Below, piece by piece: positions 7,839-15,588 of a stretch of 20,620 nt of DNA. The position numbers and the translations under genes were made by a program. Where the stretch lies: assembly GCA_964344215.1 (NCBI GenBank), contig CAYFMP010000067.1, positions 1 to 20,620 on the forward strand, read 5' to 3'. Every line of letters begins with the position of its first letter. Positions within the stretch are counted from its first letter, which is position 1. The notes under the pieces were generated by a model. The model had not been told where the DNA came from. It saw only the letters and a list, made by a program, of their open reading frames with translations, and did not search any database. The stretch comes from CAYFMP01 sp964344215. Lineage in GTDB: Bacteria > Pseudomonadota > Alphaproteobacteria > Rhodospirillales > Casp-alpha2.

Positions 7839-8107
7839 GTCGTACTCCTAGAGCAGATCATGTTTTGTCGGAATCGCCCGGGCGATCCGTCAAAGCATGT
7901 GAATCTGCTCTACGTCATTGATCCGATCTAGCATTATTTTACACTAAAAAGACGGAAAATAAAACGCGCTCCGCCCCGCTGGCAGGCGTCGACCGGCCGA
8001 CTATCCAGCGCTCTCCGTATAGCCTTCGAGAAGGGGGCGATCGCATTGGGACATTGACTAGCGCCCCGCAACGGCCCGATATAGCGGGCCGAACCTGATA
8101 TCTTGGG
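7839..8107. other. 269-bp divergent intergenic region between usp and the SLC13 gene
   Basis: It contains the 64-bp palindrome at 7849-7912, then an AT-rich patch (7929-7966) with a minus-strand TAAAAT (7941-7936) that could be the usp -10 box. That would place the repeat in the usp mRNA leader. The matching -35 region is poor. For the rightward gene, TTGACT (8054-8059) is followed after 18 nt by a poor GATATA. Neither promoter is certain, and no small gene is visible. Confidence 0.4.
7849..7912. repeat. 64-bp palindromic intergenic repeat, copy 1
   Basis: The ends are TAGAGCAGAT (7849-7858) and ATCTGCTCTA (7903-7912), a perfect 10-bp inverted repeat. The centre is the 14-bp palindrome ATCGCCCGGGCGAT (7873-7886), and the arms between are imperfectly complementary. 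It matches the copy at 20443-20506 at 62 of 64 positions. AGAGC..GCTCT-ended palindromes are a familiar class of dispersed intergenic repeats in alphaproteobacteria. On the minus strand it lies in the usp 5' leader and overlaps the first base of its AGGAG. Confidence 0.85.
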
Positions 8108-9571
8108 ATGGGCCAATTGAATCCGAAGCTGGGCTCCCTGCTGGGCGGCGCCTTGGTGTTCGCCATATTGCTGGCGGCGCCGAATCCCACCGATATGCCG
8201 TCGGTCGCCTGGCGGGTCACCGCCGTCGCCGTTTTGATGGCGATCTGGTGGATCAGCGAAACCGTCCCGGTGCCGGTGACCGCGCTCCTGCCGGTCATCC
8301 TGTTCCCGGTTCTCGGCGTCATCCCCATCAAGGCGGCCGCCGCGGCTTACGCCCATCCGCTGATCTTCCTGTTCCTCGGCGGCTTCATCATCGCCCTCGG
8401 TCTCGAGAGATGGAACCTTCACCGCCGCGTCGCGCTGACCGTCGTGTTGCTGTTCGGCATCCGCCCGACCTCGCTGATCGGCGGTTTCATGCTGGCGACG
8501 GCAGTGCTCAGCATGTGGGTCAGCAACACGGCGACGACGGTCATGATGCTGCCGATCGGGGTGTCCATCGTCGCCCTGTTCCACGAACGCAACCGTTCCG
8601 GCGCGCCGTTCGACGGCGAGGCCAACCTGGCCGTCGGGTTGCTGCTGGGCATCGCCTATGCGGCGACCATCGGCGGCTTGGGCACGCTCATCGGGACGCC
8701 GCCCAACGCGTTGCTGGCCGCCTACATGAGCGAGAAGCACGGGCTCTCGATCGGTTTCGGCCAGTGGATGTTGATCGGCCTGCCGGCGGTTGCCGTCCTG
8801 CTGCCGCTGGCGTGGCTGGTGCTGACCCGACTCGTCTATCCGGTCGAAGGCGCAGCCATCCCCGGGGCCGAGGAGTTGATCCGCGAGGAGCGCCGCAAAC
8901 TGGGGCCGATGACCACGGCCGGCAAGCGGGTCAGTCTGATCTTCTTGGCGACCGCGCTGCTGTGGGTATCGCGGCCGGCGATCGACGATCTCGTGTCCGG
9001 CCTGCCGATCTCCGATTCCGGCATTGCCCTGCTCGGCGCCTTCGCCCTGTTCGTCGTTCCGGCCGGCGGCGGGCGCGGGCAACTGATGGATTGGGAGACC
9101 GCCGTCAGGCTGCCGTGGGGCACGCTGGTCCTGTTCGGTGGCGGCTTGAGCCTGGCGTCGGCGATCAACGCCAGCGGCCTCGCCGCCTGGATCGGCGCCG
9201 CACTGACCGGCTTTCAGGCGTGGCCGCTGGCCGGCCTGATCCTGCTGTTCGTGGCCGTCATCGTGTTTCTCACCGAGCTGACCAGCAATACGGCGACGGC
9301 CTCGGTATTCCTGCCGGTCGGCGCCTCGTTCGCCGTCACGCTCGGCCACGAGCCGTTGCTGTTTACGGTCGCCATCGCGCTGTCGGCCAGTTGCGCCTTC
9401 ATGATGCCGGTCGCCACCCCGCCCAACGCCATCGTCTTCGGCAGCGGCCGTATCAACATTCCGCAGATGGCGAGGGCCGGGATCGTGTTGAACGTGTTGG
9501 CGACGTTGCTGATCAGCGGCGGCGTCTATCTGGCCGGCGGCGTGCTGATCGGCGTTCTCTCGGGCAGCTAG
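8108..9571 (+). CDS. SLC13/DASS family anion:sodium symporter
   Basis: The 487-residue inner-membrane transporter belongs to the divalent anion:Na+ symporter family, which imports dicarboxylates or, in some members, sulfate. Both signature SNT motifs are present, at 139-141 (SNTATTVMMLP) and 393-395 (TSNTATASVFLP). Each is paired with a second half-site, GTPPNALLAA (196-205) and TPPNAIVFGSG (437-447), giving the inverted-repeat architecture of the family. About 11 hydrophobic helices are visible, with a charged cytoplasmic loop at 250-273. The second site TPPNAIVFG is typical of dicarboxylate carriers, but the substrate cannot be fixed. The ATG at 8108 lacks a Shine-Dalgarno sequence. It is divergent from usp and convergent with the SDR gene, so probably a single-gene transcript. 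Confidence 0.9.
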   Translation: MGQLNPKLGSLLGGALVFAILLAAPNPTDMPSVAWRVTAVAVLMAIWWISETVPVPVTALLPVILFPVLGVIPIKAAAAAYAHPLIFLFLGGFIIALGLERWNLHRRVALTVVLLFGIRPTSLIGGFMLATAVLSMWVSNTATTVMMLPIGVSIVALFHERNRSGAPFDGEANLAVGLLLGIAYAATIGGLGTLIGTPPNALLAAYMSEKHGLSIGFGQWMLIGLPAVAVLLPLAWLVLTRLVYPVEGAAIPGAEELIREERRKLGPMTTAGKRVSLIFLATALLWVSRPAIDDLVSGLPISDSGIALLGAFALFVVPAGGGRGQLMDWETAVRLPWGTLVLFGGGLSLASAINASGLAAWIGAALTGFQAWPLAGLILLFVAVIVFLTELTSNTATASVFLPVGASFAVTLGHEPLLFTVAIALSASCAFMMPVATPPNAIVFGSGRINIPQMARAGIVLNVLATLLISGGVYLAGGVLIGVLSGS

Positions 9572-9629
9572 AGGGTGGCCGCTCGAGGCCCGCTCGAGGC
9601 CTTCCCCGATCGGCCGCGGCGATCGCGCC

Positions 9630-10394
9630 CTAGTGGATCAGCAGCCCGCCGTTGGCGTCGACCACCGCGCCGGTGACGAAGCTGGACAGGTCGGAGGCCA
9701 GGAACAGGCAGACCCCGGCCACTTCTTCAGGCGTGCCGAGGCGGCCCAAGGGAATGTTCTTGGCGATGCCGTCCTTGATCTCGCGGGTCATGCGGCCGCG
9801 CGTGAAGTCGTTGTCGATGGGGCCCGGCGCGACGGCGTTGACGCGGATGTCGTCGGGCGCCAGTTCGCGGGCCAGCGCCTTGGCGAGGCCCATGATCCCG
9901 GCCTTGGCGGCGGCGTAGTGGGAGCGCCCGAAGACACCGCCGCCGTTCTGGCCGGCGATCGACGACATACAGACGATGGAGCCGCCGCCCGCCTCGCGCA
10001 GGATCGGGACGACGGCTTGCGCCATGTTGAAGGTGCCCTTCAGGTTGACGCCGAGGACCTCGTCGTACTCGGCGTCCGAGATCTCCATCAGCGGCGTGCC
10101 TTCGACGATGCCGGCGTTGTTGACCAGGATATCGAGACCGCCCAGGTCCTGGACCGCTTTATCGACGGTTTCGCGGCAGGCGACCGAGTCGGTGACGTCG
10201 AGGGCAATTCCCAAATGCGGCGAGCCGAGCTCGCCGGCGCGCGCCTCGATCGCCTCTCGGTCGATGTCGATGACGGCGACGCGGGCGCCGTGCGCGGCGA
10301 ACAGCTTGGCCGTCGCGAAGCCGATGCCGTCGACGGTGCCGGCCCCGGTGACGATGGCGGCGCGCTCGGCGAGAAGGGGGGCGGCCTCGGTCAT
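9630..10394 (-). CDS. Short-chain dehydrogenase/reductase (SDR)
   Basis: The 254-residue cytoplasmic NAD(P)-dependent oxidoreductase is of the classical SDR type. It has the cofactor glycine motif TGAGTVDGIG (16-25), two residues longer than the usual TGxxxGxG, Asp43/Asp45 after strand 2 (VIDID, favouring NAD), NNAG (92-95), and the catalytic Ser144/145, Tyr160 and Lys164 (SHYAAAKAG). The C-terminus FVTGAVVDANGGLLIH is typical of FabG-like members. The substrate cannot be read from the sequence. The ATG overlaps the stop codon of the FliL-like gene by 4 bases (ATGA) and AAGGAG lies 11 bases upstream inside that gene, so translation is probably coupled. It ends the run of minus-strand genes starting with glnE. 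Confidence 0.92.
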   Translation of the reverse strand: MTEAAPLLAERAAIVTGAGTVDGIGFATAKLFAAHGARVAVIDIDREAIEARAGELGSPHLGIALDVTDSVACRETVDKAVQDLGGLDILVNNAGIVEGTPLMEISDAEYDEVLGVNLKGTFNMAQAVVPILREAGGGSIVCMSSIAGQNGGGVFGRSHYAAAKAGIMGLAKALARELAPDDIRVNAVAPGPIDNDFTRGRMTREIKDGIAKNIPLGRLGTPEEVAGVCLFLASDLSSFVTGAVVDANGGLLIH

Positions 10395-10984
10395 TGCAAC
10401 AGGAACTCCTTGAAGAAAACGGCCTGGATGCGGGCCGGCGCGATGGCGTTGTTGACGATGTTGGAAAGATCGGTGCGCAGCCTGTTGGCGCCCTCCTTGC
10501 CGACCAGATCCTGGCGCTCCTGGTCGCGCAGGTGGACGCGGACACCGTCCAGGATCTTGGTCTCGGCCTCCTGCAGCCGGCCCAGATCGCCGCTGTTGAG
10601 CTGCACCGCGAACACCACTCTTAGGAACGGCGCCCGGCAGCGTCCGGTCTTGAGGTCGGCCTTGACCTCGGGCATGTCGTGGATGATCGGCGCCCCCAGT
10701 TCCAGCATCGCCGATTTCTTACCCGAAGCGGTGCCGAGGATGGGATCGAGCAGGCCCAGAAAATACGTCGTGCCGCCGGCCGCGCCGAGGACGACGAAAA
10801 CGGCGGCGGCGATGATGGCGAACAGCTTCTTCTTGCTCTTCGCCGGCGGCTTGGCGTCCTCGTCTTCGGTTTCGTCGTCGTCGCCGAAGTCGATACCGCC
10901 GCCCATGCCGTCGAGGTCGGCGTCGAGGTCGGCACCTGAGTCAGGTTCGATTTCCTCGCCGGTATCGTCGCTGTCTTCGCTCAT
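10391..10984 (-). CDS. fliL: FliL-like flagellar basal-body-associated protein
   Basis: FliL is a single-pass inner-membrane protein that surrounds the flagellar stator and modulates motor torque. Here 197 residues comprise a very acidic cytoplasmic N-terminus (SEDSDDTGEEIEPDSG, DDDETEDED), a basic KSKKK stop followed by one helix (52-75), and a periplasmic domain. That domain ends in the family pattern DLVGKEGANRLRTDL then VNNAIAPARIQAVFFKEFLLQ. I chose ATG 10984 because AGGAGG lies four bases before it; an ATG 24 bases further upstream has no such site. The acidic tail is longer than usual. No other flagellar gene is in the window, so this may be a displaced fliL or a paralogue. It overlaps the SDR gene by 4 bases. 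Confidence 0.85.
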   Translation of the reverse strand: MSEDSDDTGEEIEPDSGADLDADLDGMGGGIDFGDDDETEDEDAKPPAKSKKKLFAIIAAAVFVVLGAAGGTTYFLGLLDPILGTASGKKSAMLELGAPIIHDMPEVKADLKTGRCRAPFLRVVFAVQLNSGDLGRLQEAETKILDGVRVHLRDQERQDLVGKEGANRLRTDLSNIVNNAIAPARIQAVFFKEFLLQ

Positions 10985-11072
10985 GGCATCCTCCTCGAAA
11001 CCGCCCAATCTTCAGGGAAGTAAGGCAAATCGGCGAACATGTGACAAGGGGTTTGGGCGGAGGCGGTTTTCT

Positions 11073-11870
11073 TCAACCGGCGTAGTAGGCGGCCGCCATC
11101 CCGGCCCGGGCCCGGGCCTGTTCGTTGAAGGGAGGTTTGAGCTGACCGCGGAACCGTTCACGGACCAGCCCGTGAAAGGTCTCGACCGGGTCGAGGCCAC
11201 GCTCGGCGGCAAGGAACTCGTACCAACGCACGCCGGCCGCGACGTGGCCGATCTCGTCTTCGCCGATGGTCTCGAGGATGGCCGCCGTCGCCTCGTCGCC
11301 GTTGGCGCTGAACCGTCGGGCGGCGGCCGGCGTGGTATCGAGGCCGCGCGCTTCCAGGACCATCGGCACCACGGCGAGGCGGCCCATGAGGTCGTCGGCC
11401 GTCGCTTCGGCCGCCTCCCACAGCCCGTCGTGAGCCGGCAGGTCGCCGTAGGCCGCGCCGAGGTCGGCCAGGCGGTCGGACAGCATGCGGAAATGCCGGG
11501 CCTCATCGCCGGCGACCTCGACCCATTCGTCGTAGAAGGCATCGGGCAGGGATTGCGTGGTGAAACGGGCGATGACGTCCCAGGCCAGGTCGATGGCGTT
11601 CAATTCGATGTGGGCCAGAGCATGGACGAAGGCGCGCCGCCCGGCGATACCGCCCTTCGAGCGTTTCGGCATGTCGCGGGGCGGCCGCAGTTCGGGCCTG
11701 GCCGGCCTGGCCGGCCGGTCCGGCGGCGGCGTCCGGCCGATCTCGGTGAAGAGGCCCGTGGTCCAGTCGGCGGCGAACTGCTCGGTCAACCGCACCTTGG
11801 CGGGCGGCTGCGGCTCGGCGAGGACGGCGACAGCCGCCGCGCTCAAGCTGTCGGGCCGGGCCGACGCCAC
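11073..11870 (-). CDS. DUF455 ferritin-like protein
   Basis: The 265-residue soluble protein is of the DUF455 (COG2833) family, ferritin-like four-helix bundles distantly related to the tRNA hydroxylase MiaE. Probable di-metal ligands are Glu89 (HIELNAIDLAWD), Glu123 and His126 (DEARHF), Glu173 (VLEARGLD), and Glu206 with His209 (DEIGHV), the two-ExxH pattern of di-iron carboxylate proteins. The substrate is unknown for the family. The start is GTG 11870, only two bases after the bcp stop codon, so the genes are probably co-translated; the upstream sequence has little Shine-Dalgarno character. Pairing with a peroxiredoxin fits handling of iron and peroxide, but that is inference. Confidence 0.88.
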   Translation of the reverse strand: MASARPDSLSAAAVAVLAEPQPPAKVRLTEQFAADWTTGLFTEIGRTPPPDRPARPARPELRPPRDMPKRSKGGIAGRRAFVHALAHIELNAIDLAWDVIARFTTQSLPDAFYDEWVEVAGDEARHFRMLSDRLADLGAAYGDLPAHDGLWEAAEATADDLMGRLAVVPMVLEARGLDTTPAAARRFSANGDEATAAILETIGEDEIGHVAAGVRWYEFLAAERGLDPVETFHGLVRERFRGQLKPPFNEQARARAGMAAAYYAG

Positions 11871-11872
11871 GG

Positions 11873-12337
11873 CTACAGCTCACGGGCGGAGTCGAGAACT
11901 TCCGCCGCGTGCCCCTTCACTTTGACCTTGCGCCACACCCGGCGGACGGTGCCGGTTTCGTCGATCAGGAAAGTGGCGCGTTCGATGCCCATATATTCGC
12001 GGCCGTAAAGCTTCTTGAGGACCCAGACGCCGTACGCCTCGCAGACCTCGCCGTCGGTATCCGACAGCAGGTCGAATTTGAGATCGTGCTTGGCCTTGAA
12101 GCTGTCGTGGCGCTTGACGCTGTCCTTGGAGACGCCGATGACGGCGGCGCCGGATTCCTCGAACTCGGGCGCCAGGTCGCGGAAATCAACGGCTTCGGTG
12201 GTGCAGCCGGGGGTCATGTCCTTCGGGTAGAAATAGAGCACCACGGCGCGGCCTTGAAAATCGCTCAAGGAAACCGTCCTGCCGCCGTCGGCGGGTAGCG
12301 TGAAGTCGGGGGCGGCATTGCCGGTATCGACGGGCAT
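11873..12337 (-). CDS. bcp: Thiol peroxidase of the Bcp/PrxQ family
   Basis: The 154-residue cytoplasmic peroxiredoxin reduces H2O2 and organic hydroperoxides with electrons usually supplied by thioredoxin. The fold markers are APDFTLPADGG, VVLYFYPKDMTPGCTTEA with peroxidatic Cys45, FRDLAPEFEESGAAVIGVS, and IERATFLIDETG. The resolving Cys found five residues later in E. coli Bcp is Val50, so it would act as a 1-Cys enzyme or use Cys99 (GEVCEAYGVW) in an atypical way. ATG 12337 is chosen because AGGAAA precedes it and the protein then has the usual length; an in-frame upstream start at 12412 would add 25 unlikely residues. It lies between glnE (131 bp away) and DUF455 (2 bp). Confidence 0.93.
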   Translation of the reverse strand: MPVDTGNAAPDFTLPADGGRTVSLSDFQGRAVVLYFYPKDMTPGCTTEAVDFRDLAPEFEESGAAVIGVSKDSVKRHDSFKAKHDLKFDLLSDTDGEVCEAYGVWVLKKLYGREYMGIERATFLIDETGTVRRVWRKVKVKGHAAEVLDSAREL

Positions 12338-12468
12338 GGCTTTTCCTTTCGTCGCTCGAAGCGGATAGGGGAGGCGGCCACGCCGCCGGTCCCGAGAACA
12401 TTCCCGGCCCATGCCTAACGCAACGGCGGCCGAAGTTCAAAAGCGTTTTGGCGAACCGCCTGAAACGG

Positions 12469-15400
12469 CTACGACGGCGACATCGAAGACTCCGGCTCCC
12501 CCGGCTCGGCATCGCCGAGCGCCGCCGCCGGCTCCTCGATCATCCGCCGGAAGAGGGCGTGGACCTGCTCGGCCGTCATCCGGATGCGCCGCTCGAGGTC
12601 GGTGAAGTCCTTGGCGGCGGCAATGCGCACGAGGTCGGCTTTCAGCGTGTCGGGCATCTCCGCCACCCGGGACGGCGTCATGTCCTCCTCGATGGTCAGA
12701 CTCAAGAACCCCTGCAACGCCCGCCACAACGCCAACGCCTCGGCCAGGCGTTCGGCGGTCGGTTTATCCAACAGCCCGGTCTCGCCCAGCCTGTCGATGG
12801 CGGCACCGACGGACGGCGCCAGGATCGACGGATCGGCGTGGGCGTGGGCGAGCAGCAGGTATTGGACGATGAACTCGATATCGACGATGCCGCCACGCAG
12901 TTGCTTGAGCTCCCACAGGCAATCGGCGCCCTTCTCGCGCTCCAACCGCCGGCGCATGGCGGCGACGTCGCGGAGCAGGGCGTCGGCGTCGCGCCGCTGA
13001 ATGAGGACGTCCCGAATCGCCGCCGAAACCCGTCCGGCCAGGTCGGCCCGACCAGCGACGATCCGGGCCCGGGTCAGCGCCATGTGCTCCCATGTCCAGG
13101 CCTGCTCCGCGTGATAGGCGATGAACCCCTCCAGCGTCGAGGCGATCGGCCCGGAGTTGCCGGACGGGCGCAGGCGCATGTCCACCTCATAGAGACCGCC
13201 TTCCGACGTCATCACCGTCAACGCGTTGATCAAGCGCTGCGAGAGGCGCGCGAAATAGGTCGCCACCGGCAACGGCTTGGCGCCGTCCGAGGTCTCGGCG
13301 CCGGCAGCGGTGTCGTAAATGAAGATGAGGTCGAGATCGGACGCCATCGTCATTTCGCGGCTGCCCAACTTGCCGAGCGCCAGCACCGCCATGCCGCCGC
13401 CCTCGACGTGGCCGTGCTGGGCGGCGAACTCGTCCTCGACCGGCCCGTAGAGGCCGCCGATCACGGTCTCGGCGATGTCGCTCAAGGCGGTCGACGCCTC
13501 GATCGCCCCGATGTGGTCGCCCAGTTGCTGGAGGCCGACCTGGAAACGGCGGTCGTGCGTCCAGCGCCGCGAGATGTTCAAGACGTCCTCGAAGTACCTG
13601 GCCTGGCCGAGACGGTCGACGAGGTCCTCTTTCATGGCCGCGGCGTCCGGCAGCGGGTCGAAGAAATCGGGCGTCAGGACGCTGTCCAGGACCGACGGCC
13701 GGCGGCTCAGGTGATCGGCCAGCTTCGGCGCCGAGCCCATGATGTCGGCGACCAGGTCGAGAAGTTGCGGGTTGGCCTGAAACATGGAGAACAACTGCAC
13801 GCCGGACGGCAGGCCGGCGACGAAGGCATCGAAGCGGACGAAGGCGGCGTCCGGGTCCGAGGTCTGGGCGATCGCCTTCAACAGCACCGGCATCAGTTCG
13901 GTCAGGATCTCGCGGGCCCGGGCGCTGCGCGTCGCCCGGACGCGGCCGTGGTGCCAGCCGCGCACGGTGGCGTCGACGGTGCCCGGGTTGGCGTAGCCCA
14001 TGGCGGCGAGGGTGAGCAGGGTGTCCGGGTCCGGCTCGCCGCCCGTGAACACCAGATTGCCGGTACCCTCTTCCTCGGCGCCCAGCGACGGCGCGGTTTC
14101 GAACAGCGCCCCGTAGTGGTCCTCGACCATTTCGAGCTGGGCCAACAGGTCGGCTTTGAAGGCCTCCGAGCCGTCATAGCCGAGGAAGGTCGAAACGTGG
14201 GCGAAACCGGCCTCGTTGTCGGGCATGACCTGGGTCTGTTCGTCGTCGATCATCTGCAGGCGGTGCTCGACCCGTCGCAGAAACTCGTAGGCCGCGATCA
14301 GGTCGTCGGCAACTGCCGGCGCACACTGCCCGAAACCGGCCAACGCCCGTATCGCCTCGATCGTGACCGGCGAACGCAGGCCGGGCTCGCGCCCGCCCCA
14401 GATCAGCTGCTGGGTTTGGGCGAAGAACTCGATCTCGCGGATACCGCCGCGACCGAGCTTGATGTTGTGACCCAACGCCTTCATGCCGGTGCCGCCCTTG
14501 TGGGCGTTGATCTGACGCTTGATCGAATGGATGTCCTGGATGGCGGCGAAATCGAGGTTCTTGCGCCACACATAGGGAACCAGCCGTCCGAGGAAGAGCT
14601 CGCCGGCCTCGATGTCGCCGGCCACCGGCCTCGCTTTGATCATGGCGGCGCGTTCCCAATTCTGACCGAGGGTCTCGTAGTAGGTCTCGGCGGCCAGCAC
14701 GGAAAGAGCGATCGGCGTGACGCCGGAATCGGGGCGCAGCCTGAGATCGGTCCGGAACACGTAGCCGTCGACGGTGCGTTCGTCGATCAGCCCGACGAGG
14801 TCGCGGGTCAACCGGACGAACTGGTTCTGCAAGCCGTCCGCATCGTCGGTATCGATGCGCTCAGGGTCGTAGAGCACGATGAGGTCGATGTCGCTCGAGT
14901 AGTTCAACTCGCGGGCGCCGAGCTTGCCCATGCCGAGGATAACCAAGCCGGAACCGACCTCGGGGTCGTCCTCGTCGGCGAGCCGGAAGGCGCCTCTGGC
15001 CGCTGATTCGCGAAGCACGTGACAGGCGGCGACCGAGAGGGCACCGTCGGCGAAATCGGAAAGGGCATGGGTGATGCGTTCGAGCGGCCAGCGCCCGGCT
15101 ATATCGGCGAACGCCGTGGTCAGGGCAACACGGCGCTTGGCGATCCGGAGTTTTTTGGCTAAATCCGCCCTGTTAAGGGTTTCTTTGCGGATTTCCGCTA
15201 GGCTCGCCATGGTCCCCTCATAGGCTTTGTCGGGACCATCGTTGAAAAGGTCGCGGACGAACGCCGGGTCCTTGATACAACATTCGCCCAGGAAGGGACT
15301 GTTGCCGAACACCGCATCGAGATATCGGCGCGCCGAAGGATCGCCGACGGCCGCCCGAGCAAAGGTTTCGACGGAGTCCGAGTCGGCCGCTTGCGGCTCC

Positions 15401-15507
15401 GCCGCGGCGGCCGCGTCGATCCAGCGCTCGACGCCGCGCGCCGCCATTTCCGGGTCGGCCGGCGCCGGAATGTCGTCAGCGCTGTCGACAAGGTCGAAAT
15501 CGTGCAT
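12469..15507 (-). CDS. glnE: Bifunctional glutamine synthetase adenylyltransferase/deadenylylase
   Basis: GlnE adds AMP to, and removes it from, a tyrosine of glutamine synthetase in response to PII and glutamine, tuning ammonia assimilation. The 1,012 residues contain the two nucleotidyltransferase domains expected. The N-terminal deadenylylase core has GMGKLGARELNYSSDIDLI with Asp206/Asp208; the C-terminal adenylylase core has LALGKLGSREMTMASDLDLI with Asp724/Asp726. Each is followed by its helical GlnD-type appendage (for example LGRGGIREIEFFAQ and LRGGIVDIEFIVQYLL). It is somewhat longer than E. coli GlnE (946), in the alphaproteobacterial range. The ATG has GGAG nine bases upstream. It is divergent from the AsmA/YhdP-like gene across only 81 bp, so the promoters share that space. 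Confidence 0.97.
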   Translation of the reverse strand: MHDFDLVDSADDIPAPADPEMAARGVERWIDAAAAAEPQAADSDSVETFARAAVGDPSARRYLDAVFGNSPFLGECCIKDPAFVRDLFNDGPDKAYEGTMASLAEIRKETLNRADLAKKLRIAKRRVALTTAFADIAGRWPLERITHALSDFADGALSVAACHVLRESAARGAFRLADEDDPEVGSGLVILGMGKLGARELNYSSDIDLIVLYDPERIDTDDADGLQNQFVRLTRDLVGLIDERTVDGYVFRTDLRLRPDSGVTPIALSVLAAETYYETLGQNWERAAMIKARPVAGDIEAGELFLGRLVPYVWRKNLDFAAIQDIHSIKRQINAHKGGTGMKALGHNIKLGRGGIREIEFFAQTQQLIWGGREPGLRSPVTIEAIRALAGFGQCAPAVADDLIAAYEFLRRVEHRLQMIDDEQTQVMPDNEAGFAHVSTFLGYDGSEAFKADLLAQLEMVEDHYGALFETAPSLGAEEEGTGNLVFTGGEPDPDTLLTLAAMGYANPGTVDATVRGWHHGRVRATRSARAREILTELMPVLLKAIAQTSDPDAAFVRFDAFVAGLPSGVQLFSMFQANPQLLDLVADIMGSAPKLADHLSRRPSVLDSVLTPDFFDPLPDAAAMKEDLVDRLGQARYFEDVLNISRRWTHDRRFQVGLQQLGDHIGAIEASTALSDIAETVIGGLYGPVEDEFAAQHGHVEGGGMAVLALGKLGSREMTMASDLDLIFIYDTAAGAETSDGAKPLPVATYFARLSQRLINALTVMTSEGGLYEVDMRLRPSGNSGPIASTLEGFIAYHAEQAWTWEHMALTRARIVAGRADLAGRVSAAIRDVLIQRRDADALLRDVAAMRRRLEREKGADCLWELKQLRGGIVDIEFIVQYLLLAHAHADPSILAPSVGAAIDRLGETGLLDKPTAERLAEALALWRALQGFLSLTIEEDMTPSRVAEMPDTLKADLVRIAAAKDFTDLERRIRMTAEQVHALFRRMIEEPAAALGDAEPGEPESSMSPS

Positions 15508-15588
15508 AATGGGCTGCTCCGAACAAACGAAGACTGCGGGATGGCAGATCGGCGGTCAAGACACGGACCCGGAGAGGGGTAGGATTAG

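Noticed and set aside
7849..7931. Similar peptide stretches (IMFCRNRPGDPSKHVN) read from both repeat copies
   Set aside because: They arise from translating the non-coding palindromic repeat in the same frame and are not protein homology.
8054..8083. TTGACT-18-GATATA upstream of the SLC13 gene
   Set aside because: The -10 box matches only three of six consensus positions, so it is mentioned only in the intergenic entry.
9580..9601. Two tandem copies of CGCTCGAGGCC between the SLC13 and SDR genes
   Set aside because: Two 11-bp units in GC-rich sequence may be chance; no terminator shape with a T-run follows.
9633..12008. Very long plus-strand open frame opposite the SDR, fliL, DUF455 and bcp genes
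   Set aside because: It is antisense to four well-supported genes and has the low-complexity Gly/Arg/Asp composition of a high-GC shadow frame.
12448..15006. 852-codon plus-strand open frame opposite glnE
   Set aside because: It is a shadow of glnE, whose two catalytic cores are unambiguous; the antisense product has no recognisable motif.
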